Positions 42,349 through 49,507 of a stretch of DNA of 64,000 bases are shown here, one piece after another. The stretch is from Streptomyces sp. 8K308 (GTDB lineage: Bacteria; Actinomycetota; Actinomycetes; Streptomycetales; Streptomycetaceae). Below the pieces are notes generated by a model, which was given only the letters and a program-made list of their open reading frames with translations, had not been told where the DNA came from and did no database searches. Numbering within the stretch: the first letter of the stretch is position 1; every line of letters begins with the position of its first letter. Location of the stretch: positions 1-64,000 of the forward strand of contig NZ_SMKC01000004.1 in NCBI RefSeq assembly GCF_004348315.1, in the 5' to 3' direction. A program made the translations under genes and the position numbers.

Positions 42349-45300
42349 GTGCGTCAGAGAAAACGCAAGGCCGCCGGGGCCGTGCTGGCCGTGGCCTTGG
42401 CCGCGGCCCTCGCGTCCGCGGGGGGCGCGGAGGCGGCCGGGTCCGGGGCATCGCCGGCCGCGGACCACACTGCCTCGTGGGTCACCCTGGTCACCGGAGA
42501 CCGCGTGCTGCTCGACGCGGACGGTGACCTCGCGCGACTGGTCCCGGCCGAGGGACGGGCGGACATACCCGTGTCGGTGCGCGAGGAGAACGGCGGCTTG
42601 TTCGTCGTGCCGGCCGACGCCCTGGCCCTGATCCGCCAGGGCACCGTGGACGAGCGGCTGTTCGATGTCAGGGAGCTGAGCCGGCCCGAGTACCGCCGGC
42701 TCGCCGGCGAGGGCGTGCCAGCCATCGTGCGCTACGACGGCGAGCGCCCCGCCCGGCTGTTCGCGGCCGGCGGCCCCGAGGTTCGGGCCGAACTGCCCAG
42801 CGTGAACGGCGAGGCCGTGACCTTCGCCCCGGAGAACGCCGCCGCCGCGTGGCAGGCGCTGACCGGACCGCGCACCCTCGCCTCGGGGGTGGCCTCCCTC
42901 GCGCTGGACAGCCTCCGGCGGGCTGCTCTGGACACGAGCGTGCCCCAAGTGGGCGCGCCCGAGGCATGGGCGACGGGCCTCGACGGCGCGGGCGTGACCA
43001 TCGCCGTCCTCGACACGGGCATCGACGCCACCCACCCAGACCTCGCCGGCGCCAAGGTGGCCGCCGAGGCGAACTTCTCGGAGGCGCCAGGACCTGAGGA
43101 CCGCTACGGCCACGGCACCCATGTGGCGTCGATCGCGGCCGGCACCGGCGCGCACTCCGGCGGCACCCACACGGGTGTGGCGCCCGGGGCCACGCTGCTC
43201 AACGGCAAGGTGCTGGACGACAGCGGCTCGGGACTTGACTCCGGGATCATCGCGGGCATGGAGTGGGCGGTCGGACAGGGCGCCGACATCGTCAACATGA
43301 GCCTGGGCGGCGCGGACACCGAGGGCCTCGATCCCCTGGAAGAGGCCGTCAACCGGCTCTCCGCGGAGTCTGGCGTGCTGTTCGTGGTGGCCGCGGGCAA
43401 CGACGGCCCGCAGGCCGGCACCGTGAGCAGCCCCGGCAGTGCGGACGCCGCCCTCACCGTCGGGGCGGTGGACGACTCCGACGCCCTGGCCGACTCCTCC
43501 TCGACCGGTCCGCGCGCCGGCGGCGGGGCCCTCAAGCCCGATCTCACCGCCCCGGGCGTGGACATCGGCGCGGCAGCGGCCCCTGGCAGTGTCCTGGCTG
43601 AGGAGGGCGTGCCCGTCGGCGACGGCTATGTCGCGCTCTCGGGCACCTCGATGGCCGCGCCGCACGTGGCGGGCGCGGCGGCGCTGCTGGCCCAGCGTCA
43701 TCCCGACTGGACCGGTGCGCGACTGCGGGCCGCGCTCGTCTCGGCCGCTCAACCCCTCGACGGGTATGGGGCGTTCCAGCAGGGCAGCGGTCGGCTGGAC
43801 GTGGCCCGGGCCATCGAGCAGACCGTCGTGGCGGAATCCGGCGCGCTCGACTTCGGCACGGCGGCCTGGCCACACGAGGACGACGGGCCCGTCACCGAGG
43901 AGCTGACCTACGCCAACCTCGGCGACACGGACGTCACCCTCGACCTCGCCGTCGCCGGAATCGGGCCGGACGGTGCCCCGGCCCCCGGGAGCATGTTCAC
44001 CCTCGATACGACGCGGGTCCAGGTACCTGCCGGCGGCACCGCCACCGTGGCCGTCGCCGCCGACACCTCGCTCGGCGGCGAACTCCACGGCGCCTACAGC
44101 GCGTTCGTCACCGCAACGGGTGCCGGGCAGACCGTGCGCACGGCCGGTGCCGTGGACCGCGAGCCCGAGCTGTACGAGATCCGGGGCGAGGCACTGGACG
44201 CGGACGGTGCCCCCCTCACTGACTGGTGGGCCGTGGCTCTCAACCTCGAAACCGGCGAGACCCATCCGCTCGCCGGCGAGACCGCCGACGGCGCGGTTCG
44301 GGTACCGCCGGGCGACTACCTCGTGGTGGCCGACCACGGCGGATCCGGCGAGAAGCCGAGCGATGTTACCGTCTTCACCCAGTCGCTGCTCGCGCTGCGC
44401 GAGGACACCACGGTGACCTTCGACGTCCGGGAGGCGGCGGACCTGGACATGGGGGTCTTCGACCCGGACGCCGAGGCGACGATGCTCCAGGCGGCGATTC
44501 TCAGCGAAGACGGCGACTTCAACCTGGGGTGGTTCACCACCCGCCCTGAAGTGACGGCCCTGCGGACCCTGGGGCAGGGCCCGGAGCTGACCGGCCGGCA
44601 GTTGACGTCGGAGATCGGCGCGGCCTGGTCGGACGGCGCGGACACGGAGTACCGGGCGGCGCACCGGCGCACCGGCTCGTTCTTCACCGGCCTGACCGAT
44701 CAGGTCGAGCGAGCCGAGGTCTCCGAGCTGAGGATCGGCCACGGTACCCCGGCCCCGGGCCTGTTGGGCACGCTGAGCGTCGAAACATCGATGTCCTTCG
44801 ATCTGACCGGCGAGCCGCGCGAGCTCCCGCGGAACGCGACCGTGTATGTCACGGGCGGCGTCCCATGGCAGCACAGCCTCCGGGTGGTCCGCGGCGAGGA
44901 CGACCAGGGGGAGGGGTACCAGCTGTTCGCGCGCCCTCAGATATACGAGCCGGGGGCGACGCACCGGTTCACCATCAACTCCGGCGTGTTCGGCCCGGGC
45001 ATCGGCCCGGCGGACGAGTTCTCCCGCACCGGCAACGTGTTGACCGCCAGTCTGGGTGACCTCCTCGCGGACGGCGCCGGGAACAGGAACCTGAACCCCT
45101 TCGCCGAGGGCACGACCACCCTCTCCCGCGACGGCGTGGTCATCGCCACCGAGGAGGCGCCGCTGAGCTGGTCCGAGTTCGAAGTGCCGCCGGAGGAGGC
45201 GCGTTACGAGCTGGCCACCACGGTCACCGGCGACTGGCCGGTGAGCACCGAGGTCTCCGCCACGTTCGCCTTCGACTCGGCGCTCGTGGCGAGTGAAGAG

Positions 45301-45612
45301 CCCGAGCAACTGCCGTTCTCCATCGTCCGATTCACGCCGTGCCTGACTCTGGACAGCACGGCGCCTGCGGGGCGGCGCATGCGGGTGCCAGTGACCGTCC
45401 ATGGCTCGGCCGCCGGGGACAACCTGGGGTCGCTGGCGATCGAGGTCTCCTACGACGGTGGCGAGAGCTGGCGGGAGGTGCTGGTGAGGGACGGACAGAT
45501 CACCGTGACCAACCCCGCCGCTGGCGGCAGCGTCTCCTTCCGCGCCGAGGTCGCCGACCGCGCCGGAAACACCACCGTCCAGAGGATCACCGACGCCTAC
45601 CGCACCATGTGA
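42349..45612 (+). CDS. Large secreted subtilisin-family serine protease
   Basis: A 1087-residue exported S8 peptidase. A signal peptide (about 1-29) and a propeptide region precede the catalytic domain (about 195-500). The triad is Asp222 (VLDTGIDATHP), His255 (YGHGTHVASIAAG) and Ser434 (LSGTSMAAPHVAG), with oxyanion Asn351 (AAGNDGP). The ~590-residue C-terminal part looks like beta-sandwich repeats (ELTYANLGDTDVTLDLAV; YELATTVTGDWPVSTEVSATFAF; SYDGGESWREVLV), as in PA/Fn3-type extensions. GTG 42349 is preceded by GGAGATC. It follows the ECF pair by 63 bp and is a plausible regulon member. Confidence 0.94.
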   Translation: MRQRKRKAAGAVLAVALAAALASAGGAEAAGSGASPAADHTASWVTLVTGDRVLLDADGDLARLVPAEGRADIPVSVREENGGLFVVPADALALIRQGTVDERLFDVRELSRPEYRRLAGEGVPAIVRYDGERPARLFAAGGPEVRAELPSVNGEAVTFAPENAAAAWQALTGPRTLASGVASLALDSLRRAALDTSVPQVGAPEAWATGLDGAGVTIAVLDTGIDATHPDLAGAKVAAEANFSEAPGPEDRYGHGTHVASIAAGTGAHSGGTHTGVAPGATLLNGKVLDDSGSGLDSGIIAGMEWAVGQGADIVNMSLGGADTEGLDPLEEAVNRLSAESGVLFVVAAGNDGPQAGTVSSPGSADAALTVGAVDDSDALADSSSTGPRAGGGALKPDLTAPGVDIGAAAAPGSVLAEEGVPVGDGYVALSGTSMAAPHVAGAAALLAQRHPDWTGARLRAALVSAAQPLDGYGAFQQGSGRLDVARAIEQTVVAESGALDFGTAAWPHEDDGPVTEELTYANLGDTDVTLDLAVAGIGPDGAPAPGSMFTLDTTRVQVPAGGTATVAVAADTSLGGELHGAYSAFVTATGAGQTVRTAGAVDREPELYEIRGEALDADGAPLTDWWAVALNLETGETHPLAGETADGAVRVPPGDYLVVADHGGSGEKPSDVTVFTQSLLALREDTTVTFDVREAADLDMGVFDPDAEATMLQAAILSEDGDFNLGWFTTRPEVTALRTLGQGPELTGRQLTSEIGAAWSDGADTEYRAAHRRTGSFFTGLTDQVERAEVSELRIGHGTPAPGLLGTLSVETSMSFDLTGEPRELPRNATVYVTGGVPWQHSLRVVRGEDDQGEGYQLFARPQIYEPGATHRFTINSGVFGPGIGPADEFSRTGNVLTASLGDLLADGAGNRNLNPFAEGTTTLSRDGVVIATEEAPLSWSEFEVPPEEARYELATTVTGDWPVSTEVSATFAFDSALVASEEPEQLPFSIVRFTPCLTLDSTAPAGRRMRVPVTVHGSAAGDNLGSLAIEVSYDGGESWREVLVRDGQITVTNPAAGGSVSFRAEVADRAGNTTVQRITDAYRTM

Positions 45613-45689
45613 GTGCCCGAGCACGAGCCCTGCTCTCAGGTTCCTCACAGACGGAGACGGTTTGACCTCGACACGTGTCACGCCTGAAG

Positions 45690-45722
45690 GGGCGTCCCGT
45701 AGCGTGACAGGACGGGACGCCC
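45690..45722. terminator. Terminator between the subtilisin and toxin genes
   Basis: Arms GGGCGTCCCGT (45690-45700) and ACGGGACGCCC (45712-45722) surround an 11-nt loop at a convergent gene junction, 77 bp after the protease stop and 16 bp after the toxin stop on the other strand. Confidence 0.75.
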
Positions 45723-45738
45723 TCGACCGGAACGAGCG

Positions 45739-46131
45739 CTACTTGTTCAGATCCATCACCCGTGTGCCAGTGCCCTGGTAAGCGTCAGGGGCGAGCGTGG
45801 CGACGATGGCGCCCTCCGGGTGTTCGAAGGAGGGCGCGGCGACCTGGACCGCATGGGCGATGCCCGGGGTGAGGCCGGGGGACGCGCAGAGTTGGGAGAC
45901 GGCCAGTATGTCGGAGAACGTCAGATCGACGGCGTTCAGCACTTCCAGCGCCCCGACGTGGGCCGCGACGCCGTGACGCTCACGGTCCGCCTCCAGCACG
46001 CACAGCACCGGGACCCACAGCTTGGTGCTCGGATCGCGGTAGGCGCGATGGATCAGGGCCGAGGCGTTGCGGTTGCCCGAGCCGAGCGCCAGCAGGGTCG
46101 GTTGATCGATGACCAGATGGTGTTGGATCAC
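45739..46131 (-). CDS. Putative PIN-like toxin
   Basis: A 130-residue protein with the look of a small PIN-fold nuclease: an early aspartate in MIQHHLVIDQPTLLALGSG, a helical glutamate (PVLCVLEADRERHG), and the terminal alpha/beta region HAVQVAAPSFEHPEGAIVATLAPDAY. The acidic cluster is less complete than in classical VapC, so activity is uncertain. Its start overlaps the antitoxin stop by 4 bp (ATGA), the usual type II toxin-antitoxin arrangement. Cleavage of RNA is a family-level inference only. Confidence 0.72.
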   Translation of the reverse strand: MIQHHLVIDQPTLLALGSGNRNASALIHRAYRDPSTKLWVPVLCVLEADRERHGVAAHVGALEVLNAVDLTFSDILAVSQLCASPGLTPGIAHAVQVAAPSFEHPEGAIVATLAPDAYQGTGTRVMDLNK

Positions 46132-46391
46132 GCGGTGACCTCGGAGCCGCCTGCGAAGGCGTCCTGGATCTTGCGCCGCATGCGTTCGTCGTCTTCGGCG
46201 GTGAGGTGGACGCCGAAGTGCTCCGCGATGTAGGCGCGTGCCTTCTCGGCGCGGTCCTCGCGTTCCTGGGGGGTGAGCGTCGACTCGGCGAACTCCTGGA
46301 CGAGCGAGCGGATCGATGTGCCGCGAGCTTCGGCGAGTACCGCCAGCCGGTCGCGGACGTGGTCAGGGACGCGGATCATGACGTCGGGCAT
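46128..46391 (-). CDS. Ribbon-helix-helix antitoxin
   Basis: An 87-residue protein with an N-terminal ribbon-helix-helix fold (MPDVMIRVPDHVRDRLAVLAEARGTSIRSLVQEFAE) and a charged, flexible C-terminal tail (ERMRRKIQDAFAGG) that would wrap the toxin. It precedes the toxin with a 4-bp overlap. A 21-bp inverted repeat (46397-46417) begins 6 bp before its start and overlaps the promoter, so it should repress its own operon. The start is ATG 46391; the mRNA is probably leaderless. Confidence 0.83.
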   Translation of the reverse strand: MPDVMIRVPDHVRDRLAVLAEARGTSIRSLVQEFAESTLTPQEREDRAEKARAYIAEHFGVHLTAEDDERMRRKIQDAFAGGSEVTA

Positions 46392-46396
46392 GGAGA

Positions 46397-46417
46397 GAGT
46401 ATACGCCCCGTATACTC
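46397..46417. promoter_or_regulatory. Operator/promoter of the toxin-antitoxin operon
   Basis: Perfect arms GAGTATAC and GTATACTC are separated by GCCCC. The minus-strand TATACT inside the arm nearest the antitoxin can act as the -10 box, placing the transcription start at or next to the antitoxin ATG. The site lies 3 bp from the map stop codon. Confidence 0.72.
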
Positions 46418-46420
46418 GAT

Positions 46421-47188
46421 TCAGGGCAGCGTCAGGATCCGCGGTCCCTCGTTCGTGATGGCCACCGTGTGCTCGAAGTGGGCCGCCCGGCTGCCGTCGT
46501 TGGTGCGGAGGGTCCAGCCGTCGGCCGCCGGGTGGTAGTCGTCCCGGCCGCCGGCCAGCAGCATCGGCTCGATGGCCAGCACCAGGCCGTGCTTCAGCGG
46601 GTAACCCCGGCCCGGCCGGCCCTCGTTGGGGACGTCGGGCGCCTCGTGCATCCGGCGGCCGATGCCGTGGCCGCCGAAGCCGTCGGGGATGCCGTAGCCG
46701 GCGGTCCTGGCGACCCGGCCGATGGCGTGGGCGATGTCGCCGATCCTGGCGCCGACGACGGCCGCCGCGATGCCGGCGTTCAGGGCCTCCCGGGTGGTGT
46801 CGAGCAGCCGCTGGTCCTCCGCGTCGGCCTCCCCGATGGTGAAGCTGATGGCCGAGTCGCTCGCCCAACCGTCCAGGTACGCACCGCAGTCCACGCTCAG
46901 CAGGTCGCCGTCGCGCAGCCGGTAGTCGGTGGGGATGCCGTGCACGATCGCGTCGTTGACGGAGGCGCAGATGACGCCCGGGTAGGGCGTCGGCGCGAAG
47001 CCTGGGTGGTAGTCGAGGAAGGCCGGCTTGGCCCCGGCGTCGCGGATGACCGCGTGTGCGATCTCGTCGAGATCCCGCAGCGACACGCCGGGGCGCGCCG
47101 CCTCCCGCACGGCGGCCAGCGCGCGGGCCGTCACCCGCCCCGACTCGCGCATCGTCTCCAGCGCCGCGTCCGTCTTGATCTCCACCAT
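46421..47188 (-). CDS. map: Type I methionine aminopeptidase
   Basis: Removes the initiator methionine from nascent proteins. The 255-residue protein has the pita-bread fold with all metal ligands: the aspartates in LLSVDCGAYLDGWASDSAISF, the histidine in GHGIGRRMHEAP, and the glutamates in AIEPMLLAGG and HFEHTVAITNEGP. It diverges from a small Xre regulator. A decayed copy of its last 75 bp is found 5.5 kb away (40886-40960). Streptomyces often carry two or three map genes, so this may be an accessory copy. Confidence 0.95.
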   Translation of the reverse strand: MVEIKTDAALETMRESGRVTARALAAVREAARPGVSLRDLDEIAHAVIRDAGAKPAFLDYHPGFAPTPYPGVICASVNDAIVHGIPTDYRLRDGDLLSVDCGAYLDGWASDSAISFTIGEADAEDQRLLDTTREALNAGIAAAVVGARIGDIAHAIGRVARTAGYGIPDGFGGHGIGRRMHEAPDVPNEGRPGRGYPLKHGLVLAIEPMLLAGGRDDYHPAADGWTLRTNDGSRAAHFEHTVAITNEGPRILTLP

Positions 47189-47215
47189 GCCGATGCTCCT
47201 CCCGCGCCAATTCTT

Positions 47216-47225
47216 ATACCGGTAT
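47216..47225. promoter_or_regulatory. Candidate Xre operator between map and xre
   Basis: The palindrome ATACCGGTAT lies in the 50-bp divergent gap, 13 bp before the Xre start and 27 bp before the map start. The surrounding TTATACC...TATTAGTATC is AT-rich for this genome and probably contains both promoters. Confidence 0.5.
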
Positions 47226-47238
47226 TAGTATCACGGGC

Positions 47239-47505
47239 ATGGTACGCACTCCACTCACCCCCGAGGAGCGCGCGCGGGGTCGCTTCCTCGGCGCCCTGCT
47301 GCGTGAGGCGCGCGGCGAACGCAGCATGTCCGAGGTCGCGGCGGCGGCCGGGATCTCCGCTGAGACGCTGCGCAAGATCGAGACGGGGCGGGCGCCGACC
47401 CCGGCCTTCTTCACGATCGCGGCCCTGGCCGGCGCGCTCGGCCTCTCGCTCGACGAGGTGGCCGCCGCCTGCGCACCGGAGGAACGGAGCACGGCGGCGG
47501 CCTGA
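47239..47505 (+). CDS. Small Xre-type helix-turn-helix regulator
   Basis: An 88-residue protein consisting almost entirely of an Xre DNA-binding domain (FLGALLREARGERSMSEVAAAAGISAETLRKIETGRAPTPAFFTIAALAGALGLSLDEVAAAC). The ATG at 47239 lies 13 bp from a 10-bp palindrome. Position opposite map suggests that it regulates map and itself. There is no ligand domain. Confidence 0.85.
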   Translation: MVRTPLTPEERARGRFLGALLREARGERSMSEVAAAAGISAETLRKIETGRAPTPAFFTIAALAGALGLSLDEVAAACAPEERSTAAA

Positions 47506-47517
47506 GCGCGCACCGCG

Positions 47518-48165
47518 TCACCTGCGCCAGAACAGGTGGTGCGTCACGCCGCTCGGGCTGGGCACGACGTCGAGGTGGAACCGGTCGAGCAGCTCGTCCG
47601 GTGACTCCCAGAGGCGCAGCCCTGACCCGAGCTTCACCGGCGAGACCGCCACGTGCATGGCGTCGACGAGGTCGGCGTCGAGGAACTCCCGGATGGTGCT
47701 GACCCCGCCGCCGAGCCGGACGTCCTTGCCGCGCGCCGCCTCCCGGGCCCGGTCGAGGACCGCGGCCGGGTCGCCAAAGACGAAGTGGAACGTGGTGTCG
47801 GAGAGCGTGAACGAGGGACGCGGGTGGTGGGTCATGACGAACACCGGCGTGTGGAACGGCGGCTCGTCACCCCACCATCCCCGCCACTCGTGGTCCTGCC
47901 AGGGGCCGCGCTGCGGTCCGAACTTGTTGCGGCCCATGATCTCGGCGCCGATGTTGTTGGCGAAGTCCCGCGTGAAGTAGTCGTCGAGACCGCGGCTCCC
48001 CCCGGGGTCCGTGCGGGTGGGCCAACTCGCCGTGGCCCCGCCCCAGGAGAACAGGCGCTCGGGGCGGTCTACCCGGCCGAACGGACGCTCCAGGCTCTGG
48101 TGCTCGCCGGCGCCGATCCCGTCGCTCGAGACGTTGAAGTTCTGGACTCTCAGCAGCTGGCTCAT
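47518..48165 (-). CDS. Dihydrofolate reductase-like (RibD C-terminal) protein
   Basis: A 215-residue reductase of the YwjB/RibD-C group. The N terminus (MSQLLRVQNFNVSSDGIGAGEHQSLERPFG) and the cofactor regions IMGRNKFGPQRGPW, PVFVMTHHPRPSF and DVRLGGGVSTIREFLDADLVDAMHVAVSPVKLGSGLRLW are typical. The ATG at 48165 has GGAGGAGGA upstream. NADPH is the likely cofactor; these proteins are widespread and their physiological substrate is generally unknown. It converges on xre with 12 bp between stop codons. Confidence 0.9.
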   Translation of the reverse strand: MSQLLRVQNFNVSSDGIGAGEHQSLERPFGRVDRPERLFSWGGATASWPTRTDPGGSRGLDDYFTRDFANNIGAEIMGRNKFGPQRGPWQDHEWRGWWGDEPPFHTPVFVMTHHPRPSFTLSDTTFHFVFGDPAAVLDRAREAARGKDVRLGGGVSTIREFLDADLVDAMHVAVSPVKLGSGLRLWESPDELLDRFHLDVVPSPSGVTHHLFWRR

Positions 48166-48322
48166 CCGGCTCCTCCTCCACTCCGTGGTCGGTACGCCGG
48201 TTGGACCACCGGCGGGGGCGAAACTCATCGCCCCGAGCGGAGCCGACGTCGGGCGGGGCGGTGCCGTGGACCCGGCGTCGGGGCCGGGGCCACGGCGGAG
48301 CAGGCCGTCGCGGTCCGCGCGG

Positions 48323-49111
48323 CTACGGCGCGAGCCGCTGGAACAGCATCAGCCACTGCGGCGGGCTGACCACCCCCACCGCCGCGTCGGCCGGGATCCC
48401 GGCCGCGCGCAGCGCGTCACGGACCCGGGCCGCCCGGCGCCGCCGGGAGAGGGTGGCCCGCAGCGAGCCGCCGACGCCGGTGAAGCCCTCGGCGACCAGC
48501 GCCCGGTACGCCGGCAGCCGGTGCCCGGGCAGCAGCGGCTCGGTCCTGCGGGTGATCCGCAGCACCGCGGAGTCGGTGCGCGGCACCGGCGTGAAGTGCT
48601 CGCGGCGGATCCGTGGCCCGAGCTCCCAGCCGTGCTCGGGCCAGCTGGTGACCGTCAGCAGCGGCCACGTGCCGAAGTCGCCGGTGCGGCGCCGCGCGAA
48701 CTCCAGCTGGGTGACGAGCGTCGCCGAGGTCAGCGCCCGTGCGCCGAGGCACCAGCGCACGATGTCCGTGGTGCGCGAGTAAGGGATGTTGCCGACCACC
48801 GCGAACGGGGTGCGCGGCGGGGCGGCGCGCAGGAAGTCGCCGGCCACGACGCGCACGTTCCGCGCCGGGGCGAGGCGGGCCGGGAGCCGGCGGGAGAGCG
48901 CCGGGTCGATCTCGTAGGCGACGACCCGGCCGGCCGAGCCGGCGAGCACCCGGGTCAGCGTGCCCTCGCCGGCGCCCGGCTCGAGCACCGTCTCGTCGGG
49001 CCGCAGCCGCGCGGTCCGCACGATCATGCCGAGCACGCCGGGCTCGTGGAGGAAGTTCTGTGAGAAGGCCCTCCGCCTGGCGCGGGGGTGGTGGATGCGC
49101 TCGCGTGCCAT
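48323..49111 (-). CDS. erm: Erm-family 23S rRNA (adenine-N6)-methyltransferase
   Basis: Methylates A2058 of 23S rRNA, giving resistance to macrolides, lincosamides and streptogramin B. The 262-residue protein has SAM motif I VLEPGAGEGTLTRVLAG, motif II YEIDPALSRRLP, and the catalytic motif IV NIPYSRTTDIVRWCLG. That last motif marks Erm rather than KsgA (which has NLPY). A basic N terminus (ARERIHHPRARRRAFSQNFLHEPGVLG) is also typical. Translation is predicted to be controlled by the leader at 49112-49363. It diverges from a large ABC exporter. The organism is likely to make or meet such antibiotics; no biosynthetic genes are in view. Confidence 0.93.
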   Translation of the reverse strand: MARERIHHPRARRRAFSQNFLHEPGVLGMIVRTARLRPDETVLEPGAGEGTLTRVLAGSAGRVVAYEIDPALSRRLPARLAPARNVRVVAGDFLRAAPPRTPFAVVGNIPYSRTTDIVRWCLGARALTSATLVTQLEFARRRTGDFGTWPLLTVTSWPEHGWELGPRIRREHFTPVPRTDSAVLRITRRTEPLLPGHRLPAYRALVAEGFTGVGGSLRATLSRRRRAARVRDALRAAGIPADAAVGVVSPPQWLMLFQRLAP

Positions 49112-49120
49112 GAAGGCTCA

Positions 49121-49268
49121 CGTCCTCGTGTGTGCGAGGACAGGCCGGGGCGGCGGTAGGGAGACGCGAGAGGGTGCCGACGGCCTGTCCGGTGGTCAGA
49201 GACACACGGACGGCCCTGATCGGGCACGGGAGAGCTGGCTACTGCGGGACGCTCAGGCGCCGGACAGG
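49121..49268 (-). promoter_or_regulatory. Four-segment translational attenuator of erm
   Basis: In minus-strand order: segment 1 CCTGTCCGG (49260-49268, codons 32-35 of the leader peptide), segment 2 CCGGACAGGCC (49182-49192), segment 3 GGCCTGTCCTCG (49135-49146), segment 4 CGAGGACG (49121-49128, containing the erm GAGGA ribosome binding site). Pairings 1:2 (9 bp), 2:3 (9 bp) and 3:4 (7 bp) are all perfect. 1:2 plus 3:4 hides the ribosome binding site; stalling over segment 1 would favour 2:3 and expose it. Confidence 0.85.
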
Positions 49269-49363
49269 TCCCCCAGGACCAGGGCCGGGCGCCGGTGCGC
49301 AGGCGGGCGTTCGTCGCCGGTCTGCGCAACGGCGCACAGACCGCGGATGAAGGTCGCTCCCAT
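49253..49363 (-). CDS. Leader peptide of erm, 36 residues
   Basis: A short open frame starting ATG at 49363 and ending TGA at 49253-49255. The peptide begins MGATFIRGLCAVAQTG and ends PALVLGDLSGA. It contains HRRP and RP-rich codons in the middle. Segment 1 of the attenuator spans its last codons (32-35), so a ribosome stalled shortly before would switch the hairpins. A further bulged hairpin covers codons 8-15. It has no ribosome binding site, consistent with a leaderless mRNA from the promoter at 49371-49400. Which codon causes stalling is unknown. Confidence 0.72.
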   Translation of the reverse strand: MGATFIRGLCAVAQTGDERPPAHRRPALVLGDLSGA

Positions 49364-49370
49364 GGCCGCG

Positions 49371-49400
49371 ACGCTACGCACGCCGCCCGGCCCCGCGCAA
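49371..49400 (-). promoter_or_regulatory. erm leader promoter
   Basis: -35 TTGCGC (minus strand; 49395-49400) and -10 TAGCGT (49371-49376) are 18 bp apart. The -10 ends 7 bp before the leader ATG, so transcription should begin at or next to that codon. Confidence 0.6.
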
Positions 49401-49507
49401 CCGGATTACCGTTCCGACGATCAGCGGTTCATAGTGTTGCTGTGGGATGAAATCCGCAGGTCCCGGCGTTTGGCTTCCCTGGGATACGACAGCGAGGGAG
49501 AGACGGC

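Noticed and set aside
42319-45681. An 1120-codon minus-strand open frame
   Set aside because: Exactly antisense to the subtilisin gene with its clear catalytic motifs; composition is typical of a shadow frame (VEDGDGHARAVEAR and similar).
48323-49111. Assignment as KsgA/RsmA dimethyltransferase
   Set aside because: The catalytic motif is NIPYSRTTDIV rather than NLPYN, and the attenuator leader fits Erm, not housekeeping KsgA.
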